A stretch of 64,000 bases of DNA from Coptis chinensis (lineage: Eukaryota > Streptophyta > Magnoliopsida > Ranunculales > Ranunculaceae), in assembly GCA_015680905.1 (NCBI GenBank), contig CM027381.1, positions 82,547,501 to 82,611,500 of the forward strand, read 5' to 3'. Position numbers and translations under genes: made by a program. Of the stretch, positions 22,301-35,667 are shown piece by piece. The notes beneath the pieces are model-generated. The model was not told the DNA's origin and ran no database searches. It saw only the letters and a list, made by a program, of their open reading frames with translations. The stretch's first letter is position 1; each line of letters starts with the position of its first letter.

Positions 22301-25300
22301 CCTATCTTTCATGGATGCTTCTTCAGGGTACTACCAGATCTCTTTGAATGTGGATGACCAAGAGTTCACCGCCTTCATCACTGACCAAGGCATTTTCTGC
22401 TACACTGTTATGCCTTTTGGTCTGAAAAATATCGGTACAACCTACCAAAAGCTTGTCAATACAATTTTTTCCGATCTGCTGGGAAAAATAATGGAGGCTT
22501 ATATCGATGATATAGTCGTTAAATCGAAACTTACTGGTGATCATCTTTCCGATCTTTAACTTGTTTTTGATAGGCTTAACAAGTATAACATGAGACTCAA
22601 TCCCGCCAAATGTTCTTTTGGCCTCTCTTCTGGAAAATTTCTGGGATACCTCATGACTCGTAGAGGTATTGAGGCTAATCCTGATCAGATACGCGCCATT
22701 ATTGATATGCCATCACCAAAAAATAAGAACGAAATTCAACAGCTTACTGGTCGGCTTGCCGCTCTTCATATATTTATTTCTAAATATTCCGATCGTTGTC
22801 ATCCCTTCTTCCAGACTTTAAAGGGGGCGGCAACTTGGAACGTTGATTGTGAGATGGCATTGCGACAACTGAAGAAATACTTGGTCAGTCCTCCTATATT
22901 GACAAGTCCTTCAACGGGTCAACCTATTGGCATATACCTAGCAGCTACAACTCAAGTTGTTAGTGCTGTTCTTTTCGTTGATGATGGTAGACCCATCTTT
23001 TTTATCAGTAAGACTTTAACCGGAGCTGAGTCTCGTTATTCAAAGATGGAAAAAGTTGCACTTGCATTGGTTCATGCCACTCGTTGATTGAAACCATACT
23101 TCCAGGGGAGATTGGTCTCAGAGTTTATACCGAGTATCCCTTACGCAAGATCTTTCGTAACGCATACAGGAATCAAGCAGATTAGCCGAATGGGAAAGTT
23201 ATCTTAGTGCATATAGCATTGTCTTTGAAAGTCGTACTGTTGAAAAAGGACATGCTCTAGCTTCTTTGATAGTTGATTTTCCGATTGATGATTTTCCTAT
23301 TGATGATTTCTTGCGCCAGGAAGAATCTATGGAAGACATTTTGCCGCCAATAACTGGGGGTGACGAAGACCAATTTGAAAATGCAATTCCTAATACCATT
23401 GACCTATGGATTGTTTACTTAGATGGCTCCCATAATAAATCTAGGTCTGGAATTGCATGCGTTTTTGTTAAACCCGACGGAGAGAAGATTGAGAAATATG
23501 TGCGACTTGGCTTCACCGCTTCAAATAATGAAGCCGAATATGAGGCTGCCATTTGTGCCTTGAGAACAACTTTGAAATTGGGGGCGCGCAAAAGCTCCAA
23601 TTATACACGGATTCTCGCCTTGTTGCCAATCAGTTTGGCTGGTCTTTTGAAGCAAGAGATGAGCGTATGGCGGCTTATCTTAGTTTGATACATAGCCTTG
23701 CCCAACAATTTGATAGCATCTATCACTCAAAGACCCTGAAATGACATACATCATGCAGATTCATTGGCTTATCTCTTCACCGCAGTTAGAAGCGAAGAGT
23801 CAAGACACATCACTGTGGAGTTCCAAAAAGAGCCAAGCATTGCCTTTATCGACAAAGAGTTGCATGACTTGTATGTACATGAAAGCAATTACCTCTTTTG
23901 CTTGTATGCTAATAAATGGGGAAATATGACCCACATATAATCGCACCAATCATGACTCGAAAGTGGAAAAGGGAGATGGAAAATTCACAACATGACCGCA
24001 CTTTGGATCTTCCATCAGAATCCATAGATCCATTTGTTCCTCCTGAGTTCGCTCCAGAAACAGATAGTGAGTTGGTACATGAAGCAGATGATAGTCTTGA
24101 AGTTCCCGATATGATACTATCGGAGCCAGTAATGATCTCCGATGAGAAAGATTGGCGTCTCCCTTACAACCAATACTTGCAAGTTTCTTCACTTCCACCA
24201 GGACCAAAACTCGCTGAAAGAATCAAACGCAATTCATGGAAGTTTTTGGTGATATCTGCTGCTGACGGAGGTTTGCAATTATATCGCAAAGGCTCTGACT
24301 TAAACCCTATGTTGCGATGCCTGTCAAAATAGGAAGGACTTCAAGTTTTGGAGGCGATTCACTCTGGTTTATGTGGAAGCCACTCCAAAGGATGAAGTTT
24401 AGCTCATAAGGCTATGACACATGGCTATTGGTGGCCAGAGATGCAAAAGGATGCAAAACACCTATCTGAGAGGTGTGAGCCATGCCAAAAGCATGACAAT
24501 ATGAGTAAACTCCCTGTTACTGAGTTACATCCCATGCTTAGCCCATGACCATTTGCCAAATGGGGCTTAGACATTACTGGCCCTTTACCTAAAGCTCCAG
24601 GTAGTATATGATTCCTACTTGTGGCAACCGATTACTTTACCAAATGGGTAGAAGCGAAACCTTTGGTTCAAATCCATGCTTCCAATGTCAAGATGTTTTT
24701 ATGGGGAAATATTGTCTGTCGTTTTGGCATCCCTGTTGCACTTGTATCAGATAATGGTAAACAATTTGATGCAGAAGAAATTCGTTAGTTCTGTGCTAAT
24801 TTGAAGATACGACATAACTTTTCCGCACCTTATCATCCATAGGCCAGTGGGCAGGCCGAAGCCACCAATAAGGTGATTTTGGCCAACCTAAAAAGACATT
24901 TGACTGGTGCCAAAGGAAATTATGTCAAGGAGTTACCAGCTATCTTGTGGGCTTATAGGACAATGCCAAAATATTCAACTGCATTATCACCTTTTAACCT
25001 TGCATATGGTGCTGAAGCAGTCTTACCTACAGAGCTGATTTCCAATACATCTCAGTCAGTTGCTGTTAAAACAGGCTCCAATGACAATACTTTGGCTCAG
25101 TCAAAAGCTCTTATTGATGAGGTTTGCTCTGAAGGACTACAACAGCTTATTAAGTATCAAGCTGATATGAAACGGAACTACGACAAGAAGATCCGTCCTA
25201 AGTTTTTTGCCCTTGCGGATTGGGTTCTATGTAGAAACCTAAAGCTTATAGAATCAGGAAAGTTTGGAGAAAATTGGCAAGGACCCTACATCATAGATTG

Positions 25301-25910
25301 TCCAGCATCTAAGGGGTCATATTTCCTCTGTACTATTTTTGGAAGAATGATAGAGAAGCCATGGAATGCTTACCACATTCGCAAGTTTTACCGTTAGGAA
25401 ATCTTTTGCATTTTTACATTTACTCCATCAATAACAAACCTATCCATCAATAAAGGCATTCAAATTCCATTCTCATATGTTTGGTTGTCATTTTACATTA
25501 CTATATTCTTCTGTACTCTTCCTTTCAACAATGTCATTCATTAACGTTAATTCTAGAAAGGTCATCCATATTATGCCTTCTTCGGTCCGAGTAAGTCGCA
25601 TTCATGCCTACTTGAAGGAAATCCGAGTCAATACGATGGCCATTCTTGCTCGGTATAATTATTGCAATACTCCGAAATTACAATATCCGTGCAAATTCCA
25701 CTACTAAGGCAACGATGTTGTGTTTTAGTTTTGTCCCAGTGCAAGGGTGACGACCTTGCACATGTGACAACTCCAACAGTTGTCAGGCCTTGCTTCACGT
25801 TCGGTACAAATATTTTGACACCTGAATAGCTAGGTTCATTGAGGATGATCATGGCCCCTTTGCCTTTCAATCACACTTTCTCCAATGGATTTTATATTGG
25901 GGGCGTATGC
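19330..25910 (+). mobile_element. Tat-lineage Ty3/gypsy LTR element, broken
   Basis: Parts are in canonical order on plus: a charged leader region with a GT-AG intron-like interval (about 19495-19577), gag about 19586-20760, aspartic protease about 21440-21680, and reverse transcriptase about 22050-22560. RNase H follows at about 22590-23090. A second, archaeal-like RNase H at about 23400-23740 (Y-L-D-G-S-H-N and A-S-N-N-E-A-E-Y-E motifs) is a hallmark of the Tat clade. Integrase runs about 23760-25400. A purine tract near 25893-25903 could be the polypurine tract. No LTR pair could be recognised, so outer ends are approximate and age cannot be estimated from LTRs. It is a fossil with roughly ten or more breaks. 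A minus-strand gene lies immediately downstream (26086-27895). Confidence 0.85.
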
Positions 25911-26085
25911 TTTCCCCTCATTATATCGCTATCATATTTTTCTATCTATACTACGTATCGACATGCAGCAAAGAACGAAAGATCAAAAGCAAGATGATAT
26001 ATTATTATCAAATTATTGCCGACGATGCATGTTCATTCAAGGTTGGTAGTATTTTTACTACATTTATTTCAAAATCAACAGTCTA

Positions 26086-27895
26086 TTAAGTTCTCTCTGG
26101 AAAAGGCACACCTTTCGGAGCAACTTTCACAATCTCCATATACATTAGATATAATTTATTATAGGTCTTCTTTCTCTTTTCATTCTCTTCCAGAACAGCT
26201 GCCTTTTGCCTAACTATTTGCATCCTTTCCATCTCCTTATTTCCTATCTCTAGAGAAGCTTGTGTTAACAATTTCTTGTTTTCCACATTCTCTTTCTTAG
26301 CAGCACTTAATTCTTTTTCTAACCCCAACACTTTTGCAGTCATCTTTTCATTTTCTTCTTCCTGAGTTTTCACCCGGGATTTCAAATCTTCTAATTCTTC
26401 GGTCCTTATAGTGGCGTTCCACTCCTGTTCTTCCATCTTATTTAATTCTTCCATTATTCTCACTACCTGAAACATTAACGTAACCTTAAAACGCATGTTA
26501 CAAATAAATATTAAACAAATAGAAACATAATTTACCTCGTTCCTTTTCTCCCGTTGCATGCTAGTTGTCACATGGATTAAATTGTTGGATTCACCTTGCG
26601 TTTTGTGCTTTTCCTTTAGTGCTAAAATGCCAAATCCAACCTGTACAGTATCGTCTTTCTTCTCTAAATTTTTAGCCATAATTGACTCCTTTTCTTTTAC
26701 TCTCTCTTATCTCCCATAACCATCTTCTAAAAATTTATAAGTTTCTCCGTCGTCCTTCAACTATAACTCATAATCTTTTTTTCTTAACGTTCTCCTCTTT
26801 TTTGAAGTATTCACTTCTTCCTCTGTATCACTATTACTATCTTCATCTTCTACGATTATTCGCTTATTCCTAATAATATTGTTTTGATCTTTTATCTTAT
26901 TTTGTCTAATTAATTGTCCACTCATAACTTCAAATTCTTTAGTTCGCTTTTCTCCACACCTCTTTTCTTATTTTTCCTTCCTACAACTTTACAACTCTCA
27001 TCTTCATCCTCTCCTTCAACACTTCCTTCTTCTTCTCCCTCATCACTTTCTTCTTCACTCTCTTGCCCTTCACTCTCATCTTCTTTTTCCGCCTCTTCCT
27101 CCACCTCACATAGGAAGTCCACAATATCATCTAGGAAACTTAGGTCAAATACTTCAGATAGTATTTTCCCATGGAAGTAAAATTTTAAGTTATCCTGTGT
27201 TTTGCTATCCATGTCTACCATATCAATCTGCGGAATTTCATCTACAAATACAACCACCAACAAAAACACAATTAGTAATTAAGTTATTACAAAATCTTCC
27301 TTTCCTAACACAAACATAGTATCGACCTATGCGTATATACAATACAGTTTCTTACAAGTAAAATTGTTTGGAACGTCCTTTCCTGTCGTGTTCCACTTCC
27401 CTCGTATGCGATACGGATAATCTTCCCTATGCTTGTAGCTATCAGGAAGACCACTAAACCTTTCCCTTCTATTTTTAAAGTGCACGCCAAGCATTATGAA
27501 ATTGTCTTTCGGAGTGACATGAGGTCTTGCAATTGAGTAAAGCTCTTGACACCCAAATTTTCGTTTGTACCGTAATTGTAATCTTCGCATCCTTGAGACT
27601 ATTAACCAAAATAGAACTGACATCTGTGCAAGTGTAACATGCCACCATTCTAAGATCCTTGCAATGGTATTATCCAAGGGAAATTTCAACCCATATGATA
27701 ATTGGTGCCATGTTGCTACTACTTCATCTTCTTTGGTCTTTTGTAAAACACTTTTCACACTGTCCACATTGAATTTTTGTAGTGCAAAACGTTTCTTCAT
27801 CTCTGTTATTGGAGTCTTCCTTGGTTGACCTCATATGTATAGAGTACCCTTTGTCTTGGTCCATCTTCGTTGAAGTTGAATTCTCGCCATTATCG
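26086..27895 (-). CDS. Antisense acidic/coiled-coil protein, putative gypsy-type transposon protein family
   Basis: Minus-strand pieces run right to left. The first, 27800-27327, has K-F-P-L-D-N-T-I-A-R-I-L and F-S-G-L-P-D-S-Y-K, reminiscent of the plant family called putative gypsy-type transposon (Transposase_28-like, PF04195). The second, 27257-26922, opens after an acceptor (tttgtag) and ends in a long Glu/Ser/Asp run and a basic tail. The third, 26679-26086, is a Glu/Lys-rich coiled coil (K-T-Q-E-E-E-N-E-K-M-T-A-K) interrupted by a clean intron, GAG-gtaaat to tttcag-GTA. It stops with G-V-P-F-P-E-R-T. Such genes are often found antisense between the integrase and 3' LTR of Tat-type elements, and the position here fits. 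It could instead be a separate transposon gene. Function is unknown. Confidence 0.5.
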
Positions 27896-27899
27896 TATC

Positions 27900-28650
27900 A
27901 AATTCTCGCTTCTAATTTGTTAAATCAGATTAGTTAATCTTGCTTTCCTATTATTTTTCTTTCCTTGAAGACGTTTTATCCATGTGTCGTACCTTGTTAT
28001 TTATAATGATGAAGTCTTTTGTTTGATTGGACTAGAATTGCAAATCTATTTCCCTTGTGCAATGGGACTCAAAGTTCGACCGCTTCTAAAACCTTTTCCT
28101 TGGTTTTCTAATCGAAAAATAATTTGTCACCTTCTCACATATGGGTCCTCCCACCATTCCTTATACTAAGTACGTTATTTGCTTTATCCGCTTTTTTCGA
28201 AAAAGTAAAACCGCTTCAGGCACATTTCTTATACTTTTTTGTATTTGCTCTTTGACTTTTTTCAAAAAGTTAAATCGCAAGATTGTTTACTTTTCTTCAA
28301 TTTCCTACAGCCTGACTAAACTAGGCCGGTCTAGTATATTTTGTCTCTTCTTAACTTTGTCTCGTCTTAACAAAAACCAAAGAGTGCTGTATTGGGCGCC
28401 ACTGAAATTAGATCGGGCAGCCTCCAGCCCAGTCCAAACAACAAAGTCCAAACAAGAAAGCCCAATACACCCCCCACCAAATCGCAAACCGGAAAAACCT
28501 GTTCTTTCGGTCATCTCTCTCGGTCATCTCTCTGCCAAAACCCTTCGGCCAATTATCGCGAAACCTAACAAAAAAAAATCAAAATCCGAATTGAAGCAAT
28601 CCAATTGAACCTTCGACTATGAGGAAGGGTTTGTTCTAGTAGCAAGAAAG
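27900..28650. other. Interval without a supported gene
   Basis: Frames at 28141-28608 are basic and low-complexity. A leader-like stretch at 28380-28570 contains a tandem tcggtcatctctc word. No family recognised. Confidence 0.35.
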
Positions 28651-28654
28651 CCGT

Positions 28655-28756
28655 GTTTATCGCCAACAGCTTGCCCTTCATCAAACTCAAGTTTATCGCC
28701 AACAGCTTGCCCTTCATCAAACTCAAGTTTATCGCCAACAGCTTGCCCTTGATTTG
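28655..28756. repeat. 36-bp tandem repeat, three copies
   Basis: The unit begins gtttatcgccaacagcttgc and starts at 28655, 28691 and 28727, exactly 36 bp apart; the last copy is partial. The copies are essentially identical, so the expansion is recent. On minus the unit is open (K-G-K-L-L-A-I-N-L-S-L-M), but no gene is evident. Confidence 0.85.
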
Positions 28757-28759
28757 CGT

Positions 28760-31700
28760 TTCAATCTTCTTCATCCTGATTTAGGTATATATTGTGTTTT
28801 TTTTGTGTATATATTGTTATATACTAGTTTCAATTATATAGTAGTTCTAGATTATATACTAGTTGGCGTTTCTTATATACTAGATTCAATATATACTAGT
28901 TCTAGATTCTCGTAATTATCTAACAATATAAGAAATCACTTGAATGTCGCATGCATTACTGCCAATCTTTGCATAGTTACTATTATATGAATTTTGGTTT
29001 GCGTTAAAAAGAACAAGACAATAGATAGCGTACCTGAGAATGCTAAGAGTTTCACTTTGTGGTTTATATATATAATCGAATCTATTTATGTCATTACATG
29101 AAAGAGAAGCAATTTGGAGATATACTAGGATGCAATCCTTACTTTATTGCTTACAGAATAGGTCAAATATTTGTAAAAGAATGAGGCTTAGAAGAAAAAA
29201 AGCATTTGCTGCTCCAAATCTGAAACACGATTTCTTTTTCAAGTCTCTGTATTTTGTAGTAGTGACAATGACATTATCCAAAAAAAAAAGTAATAGATAC
29301 GAGGATGCCTCTGCTGAAAAAAGTAATGTGAGTGGTTTCTAGTGTTAATGCTCGATAGAGAACAGTTTGAGGAAGTTTATTTATCTAGGGGGTTGATTTG
29401 TTTTAGAGCTTGGAGTAGATTTTGATTCTATTGGAGAGTGAAAGATCTTTCAAATGAATTTCATAGGATTGGAGGAAGAGATCGGGGAGATAGCAACTTG
29501 TATGGTAGGGTTCACGCCCGATTGATTTCGAGTTTCTTCATAATGCCGGCTGCAGTATTTAAGTAGAAGTAGAGTACATAACAGATTGTACCTTTGTATC
29601 CTGAATTGCGGATGTTGAAGGCAATGTGTTCTATCGGTTGATGGGAGGAGTATCCTCTTTGATCTTTTCCGAACCCGTTTTGTTCTTTTGGTAGGAGAAG
29701 TTTTAGTGGCATGTTAGTGAGTATATATACCACCGACGCGCCTAGTGAAAATGTGGGTTATGGAAGTTGGTTTATCGTAAATTTGGAAGAATTATAACAT
29801 GTCAATTATTATTGCTTGGGTCGTTTCAAGGCATTATTTGCCGCTTTGAAGGGAAGGATTGGGTATGTGCAAAACCAGAAAAGAAAAAAAAGAAATATGT
29901 TTAATTGGATCGGGGCTTGAGGAGTTCAGGTAGGGCCTCTCAGATCGACTTTGTTCATGTCTTGTAGTTCGGGCCTTTCGATTGAATTCTACAGAGGCTA
30001 GGAGGCCTCTTTTGGGATGGTTTGTTAGGTGGGCAATGATATGGTCGGGCTCCAAATATTAGTTTACACCGGAAATTGTTTTTCCGGGCAACAATTGTTT
30101 TCAATCGAGGGGTTGTTAGAAGGATCGCTTTCTTTGTGTTAATTATCCAGATCTGAAAATAATGCTTTGAAACAAATGATGATTTTGCTTTTGTTCCCTG
30201 TTTTGAAAGGTTAAAGCAGTAACACTTGGTTGGTCGATAGCTAAGACAGATTGGGGTGGCTAGGAGGTTTTTCCTCATCAGCCCCGTCTCTAATTACTTT
30301 CACCATTTTGCTAGTGTAGTAAACTGCATGCAGTGTCGGTGGCTAGAAGGTTCTTGCTCTCGAAAAGCTCCTTCTCTTATTTACTTACTTATCGCCACCA
30401 TTTTGAGCCCTTGCTTTCGTGTTGTGTCGATTTTAGAAACTTATTCAGAATTCCTTTTGGATAGTAGTCTTGCATGAGCATGAACACCTACTTAGTTTCA
30501 CTTTCACCGTAAGTCGGGGAGAGTTGAATTTTGGATGATGCTCTTTGGAGTAGTGAGTAAATAAAACCTCCGGTTAAGTAAAAGTGTGCAAAGATCTTTC
30601 GCATGAATGACAAAGCGTTTTGCTATTCCATCAAATGCTTCCAATCAAAAATAGAATCAGATATCATTGTCTTCAAGAATGACAAGCAGAGGAGTATGTC
30701 AAGCTTGAATAAAAATTGTAAAATGAACTAGGTAAAAGAGGTCCGAGATTGTTGTGGTTCACTTGAGTATCGCTTGTAGAGATTAATGGTAAAAGAAAAT
30801 AGTAAGTGTATTATGAAGTGTTCAAGCTTGGTGGAAAGTGTGTAATAGCTTCGTTTTCGGGTTGTTAATATAATTCGTGATAGCTTCACTATTTGAAGAA
30901 ATAACTATTTGTAAATTTGTACAAACAACCAATAAGATAAATTAAAAGGCTTGCCTTCATATCGGAGTGACAGAAGTCGTTGAAGGGCATTTCCTTGAAG
31001 CCTTAATGGAGATTCATAAGCTTTGCCTTCTCGCAAGTCATGGTGTAAGCCTCCACCGCCTTCTAAATAGTTGTGCATTCAATTAAATTTCGACAATACT
31101 TGATGGTACTCGGTTTTCAGAGGTATTAACTATTAACTCACCTATTAAGGAACAGTTTACAACCGCAATTATGTAACTTGGTTCTCGGTTATGCATCCTT
31201 GTACTGGACACGCACCTTAGTTTCAATTCTTGATTGTGTGACATCTAAACTCTCGGCAACTGGTTTCTACTCGACGGATCATTTAGCGTGAAGACAGTTT
31301 GCCGGGGGTTGGGACTTGGGAGTTTGGGACATGGGGTTGGCCAATGCTAGGCTTCGAATGCAAGTCTCGTTCGAAATGTGAGGTCCTAGCCCGCCCAAAC
31401 AGCAGAATAACAACCTCAGTATGGATTCAAATCCTTTTACCAACCTTAATAGTTGAAATGGAAAAACTACCCTCAAAACCACAAATGAAGTAAAAAACAA
31501 AGAAAGGTTATATTCATCCGATTGCGATTTGGGATGTCCGATTTGTTTTCCTAAATCACGGTGTTGGACATCGAACTTGATTTTGTTACAATTCTTGAAA
31601 ATGACTTGTTTTCTTCTTTTTGAGTTTTTTTTTTCTGGTAATCAAGGATCACAATAAACTCGTTTGTTCTGAAAATACAAATTCAGATTCAATTGTAAAT

Positions 31701-32900
31701 TAGTTTTTCAAGCAATGTAAATTCAGATCTCATTGGAATCTAATTTTTGGTGCATTTCGATTTAAGATTGGCCCCAAGCTAAATATTTTTGTGGTATGGT
31801 TAGAACTTAGAAGAGGGTGACAATGTGTCATAGCATCAAGGTGCACCTGCTGTTATAATGAGGCTTTCTCTTTTGAGGATCAATACATTAGGGTTATGTA
31901 TCATAGATCAAAGACTACTTTTCGGATAGGTGACAAGCGAAATACATTAGGGTTATTCTCTTCTTTTGTCTGCTTCTTTATTTCTTATTTCCTTGTTTCT
32001 GTTTCTGGTGTAATCTACATGTTTGAGTTTGAGTTATATGTGCGGATAATGAATTTAGGGGGAAAGGTGCTAGTGGTTGGACTTTGCTAGGATTCAAGCC
32101 CAAGAACTTATTCGACTTTCTATGTAAAGAAACCTTTTTCTTTGATCATGAATGATGAATATGAAGTTACTACTTGGGGGAAAGCTACTTTGATCATGAA
32201 TGATGAATGATGTTATAAGAGAAGATACTTTTACCATTTTATGATTAGTGTTTACGACATTCATTTACTCACCCTTCATAATCGCTTATGTTCTTGAGTC
32301 TTGGCTAATGAGTAATGACCTTGATCACATGCAGCTTTTACGAAAGTACTTGCTTAAGGTCGGATCTGAGGGAACAAAACCGGGCGGTAAAGCATTATAG
32401 GTGAGAAGCTCTTTCTTTGGTTATCAAATTTTACATGAATGTACAATCAAGGTGGTTTTTGGGTGGTTTCCCTATACTTGACGAGGGGAGTCAAGTTCAT
32501 TTTGTCAGAGAGAGTCCGGTTATTTTGTTGTAATACTTGATGTACATAAATGGCGGTTCATAAAAGCTTGATCTTATATATATATACATTTTGGTAATCG
32601 TGTAAAAGTTAGGTTATATGTACATATGGTTGTTGGAAGGATGTCATTATTGATTTCCGTGTTATGACAGGTTTAAGTATACTGAAATGTTGACCAAACA
32701 AAGGAAAACGCCTCAAAAATTCGATAGAATTTGGATAGCTTAACGCCTCATTCTATTTCTTCATATATACTTGGAGTTATCATAGCATGCTTATAAGTCT
32801 ATTAGTTTTAATGAATCGAGATGATCTCTTTTTTCTAGTGGTTTTCTTTGTACATTGTTTATTTAAATATGGTTTACTAATACTTGTTTTATTTTTCTTT
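28760..32900. other. Long interval without a supported gene
   Basis: About 4.1 kb of AT-rich sequence with only short unrelated frames. It shows TATAC/TAGTT-rich stretches near 28790-28910 and a duplicated tactttgatcatgaatgatgaa word near 32138-32215. It may contain the 5' region of the mobile-domain gene that follows. I see no RNA gene, terminal repeat or coding family here. Confidence 0.4.
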
Positions 32901-32903
32901 GTA

Positions 32904-35290
32904 GCGATGGGTCCTCGATCAAAGAATGTGAAGAATGTAGCTTAAAACTACATTAAAGGGTGTTAAGAAATTGTTTGGTGGCGGTTCCTCTAGCGGTGAT
33001 GCAGTTGGAAGAAAAGACATGGCAGACGGCTTAACCAAGCATCGGCAAGTAGAGGGGACCATTTGGAAAAAGAGGTTCTTGAGGTTCCTGAGGTTGATTC
33101 GTTTAGTGAAGATAGTGTAGATAGTGTAGATAGTGATACTAATGTAGGTTTAGATGTAGGTTTAGACAAAGGGAAGAGTATAGTAGAAGAGGAGAGTGAG
33201 AGTGAGGAGGAGAGTGAGGAGGAGAGTGAGGAGGATGATGAGCAGGATGATGATGTTGAAGAATATGTGGTAGAAGACGTACCACCAGTGGAAGAAGCAC
33301 CTCCGGTATTGGATTTCGTAAGAAAATCCAATGATGATTTGGAGTTTCAAAGAGGTGTGTATGGGGGAGGCCCGTATGAGTCAGAGTTGTTGTATGACTA
33401 TGACGTGCATGTCGCTCGCGATGTTTGGGAGAGAAGGGTAATATTTTGTTTTTCTTGTGTACTTTGATTTTCTTTTACAAAATATTTTGTTTCTGTTCAT
33501 ATATATCTAATCGCGCTTTCGGTTGTTTTGTGAGGATCGCTGAGCGCTTGAAGTGTGTTTCACACTTAGCCGGTTATCCCAATGGAATTTCAAAAATGAA
33601 TGTGAAAGGTCTCCGAGATTTGCCGTTGTTGAGAAAGATCGGGTTGTTTGATCTCGTGGAAGGTTATCACGAGCATATGGATCCACCATTGATCTCGGCG
33701 TTTGTGGAGAGATGGCATCCGGAGACCAACACCTTCCATATGCCGCTTAGGGAGATGATGTGACTTTGGACGATGTTGTCCAAATCTGTGGAGTCACAGA
33801 TTAGAGGAAGAGCGGTGCAAGGGGACAAAGCTGAGTGAACTTACAATAATCGATAAATCTCTTTACATCTTGGTCCGGGGCTCCCCTATTGATTTGATTA
33901 GGGCGGAGATGGAAGCTAGCAGGGTTCACTTCAAAAGTAAGGCTAGAATTCATCCGGAAGCATTTTGCTAACAAGATTCATGATAGCCCTATATGTGTTT
34001 GGCATTGAATGTGGTAGAGAAGGCCTCGAAGTTTCCTGGGATGTTCAACGGATTGTTAGAGCTTTTATTCTCGTTTTTCTTTGGATGTGCCATTTTACCG
34101 ACAAGTCCGGGACTGGAGTGCCTATATGTTATCCTCGAGGCCGTTGTTGAAATTCAGTGAGATAGAAGAGTATGCATGGGGTGCAGCAATTTTGGCGCTT
34201 TTTTATATAGAGGTCTCGGGGCCGCCACATGTGCTAAGGTGAAAGGGGTTACAGCTATATGACTCTTCTACGTAAAATTTGAGTATTTTAGAGTTTATTT
34301 TTTTAATGTTAATTTTATTACTCTATCAATATGTTAACTATTTGTGTATATCTAGGCATGGATCTATGAGTATTTTCCGGTATTCATGACAGTCCCAAAT
34401 TTCAACTATATCTCGTCTCACCAAGCGTGCTCATAGACACATCCCGCCGCTCCACACTATTACGACACAACAACGCGATGCATTGCAGTTTTTATCGGCG
34501 ATAATTGATGATTTGAATGAGTTCAATGTAAGTATTAAATTCAATGACAATTTGGTATTTAAGTTTGTTTATATTTATTTTTTAGTAATTGATCATTAGA
34601 GTTGTTAATGACACATTTGATTTTTTGTTTCAGTTGTTTGGCATCCCTACAAAAATATCGTGAGATACAAACCCGATCGATGACATTGCATTTTTTTGAG
34701 GGATTGCTATGTTTTTCAACATTGTCGAGCTTTTTACTGCCGCAAAGGGTGGTGCGCGGTTGGGTTACGTGCAACTTGTACCTAAAGATCCTCCAATGCC
34801 AAATTGGAGAACAAGAACGTGGCGGGGACGCTGGTATGAGGTGAGTGGACCAATATTGGGCCACTTTTATCGAGTCGTGCGTAAGAATCACGTGATCCAA
34901 CTCGCAACCGAGGACCTATTTCATCTTATCCATGGGAGTGTCATCAAAACTACATGACTTGGTATGCGAGGAATTCTCATGTAGTTTTGGTGAACCCCGA
35001 GCTTCTTCCGATTCATCCCTCCCCGAGACACCGCCTTAACCGCTTTTCACCGATTGTAAGTATTGTGATTTTTAATTGAGTTTTCTAACCGCTGTGATTT
35101 TTGCATTCGATTGGTAACTTATCTTGATTTTTCTTTTTTCGACAGAACGACGTCATCGATGAAACCAGTCGTTTGCTAGAGAGAGGTCTGCAATTGGCTG
35201 GGAATGATATGCCAGAGGAAGCAAGGTCCTCATTCGAACAGGCATACAACTTGACTAGGTGCAAGTACATTGGTGGGCGCTATAGTTGAT
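32904..35290 (+). pseudogene. Plant mobile domain (aminotransferase-like/MAIN-type) gene, decayed
   Basis: After an acceptor (ctttgtag) the frame opens M-G-P-R-S-K-N-V-K-N-V, then breaks. A long acidic exon (33063-33438) has S-E-D-S-V-D-S-V and Glu runs and ends W-E-R-R at donor gtaata. The next exon (from about 33535) carries the diagnostic block L-V-E-G-Y-H-E-H-M-D-P-P-L and F-V-E-R-W-H-P-E-T-N-T-F-H-M-P. It continues, frame-shifted, into V-T-L-D-D-V-V-Q-I-C-G. Further blocks are T-D-K-S-G-T-G-V-P near 34090-34125 and E-Y-A-W-G-A-A-I-L-A near 34168-34200. The end is L-E-R-G-L-Q-L-A-G-N-D to C-K-Y-I-G-G-R-Y-S, stop near 35289. Plant mobile-domain proteins occur in host silencing genes and in transposons; this copy is probably transposon-borne. 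It has several frame breaks. Confidence 0.75.
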
Positions 35291-35645
35291 TTGTTTCAGT
35301 TTAGGATTTGTAACTTTGTAATTTAGTTTGATGGATGTAATTTGTTTCAGTTTAGGGTTTGTAATTTTGTTAACTTCGAATGAATTGATGGATATGATGT
35401 TTGCATGAATGTTTGAATGGAATTTAATGTTTAGGGTTTAGGGTTTAATGTTTGAATGTAATTTGTTTAAGTTTAGGGTTTAATGTTTGAATGGAATTTT
35501 ATGTATGGATGAATTTGATGAATGAGAGTGTTTGATATCTAATGTTTGAATGAAAAAGTGGAATTTGATGAATGAGAGTGTTTGATATTTGATGTTTGAA
35601 TGGAAAAGTGTAATTTGATGAATATGAAAGTGTTGTAAAACAAAA
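35291..35645. repeat. TTTAGGGTTTA-rich and 50-bp tandem repeats
   Basis: Variants of tttagggtttaatgtttgaatgg recur between 35351 and 35490, including a short telomere-like tttagggtttagggttt. From about 35517 a unit of about 50 bp (gatgaatgagagtgtttgat...) repeats two to three times. No gene. Confidence 0.7.
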
Positions 35646-35667
35646 CTAATTTTGAAAATTTTTCTTC

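Noticed and set aside
22323-22544. Minus-strand frame within the Tat-lineage element
   Set aside because: Shadow of the reverse-transcriptase region on plus.
32990-33331. Minus-strand Ser/Thr-rich frame
   Set aside because: Antisense shadow of the acidic Glu/Asp exon of the plant-mobile-domain gene.
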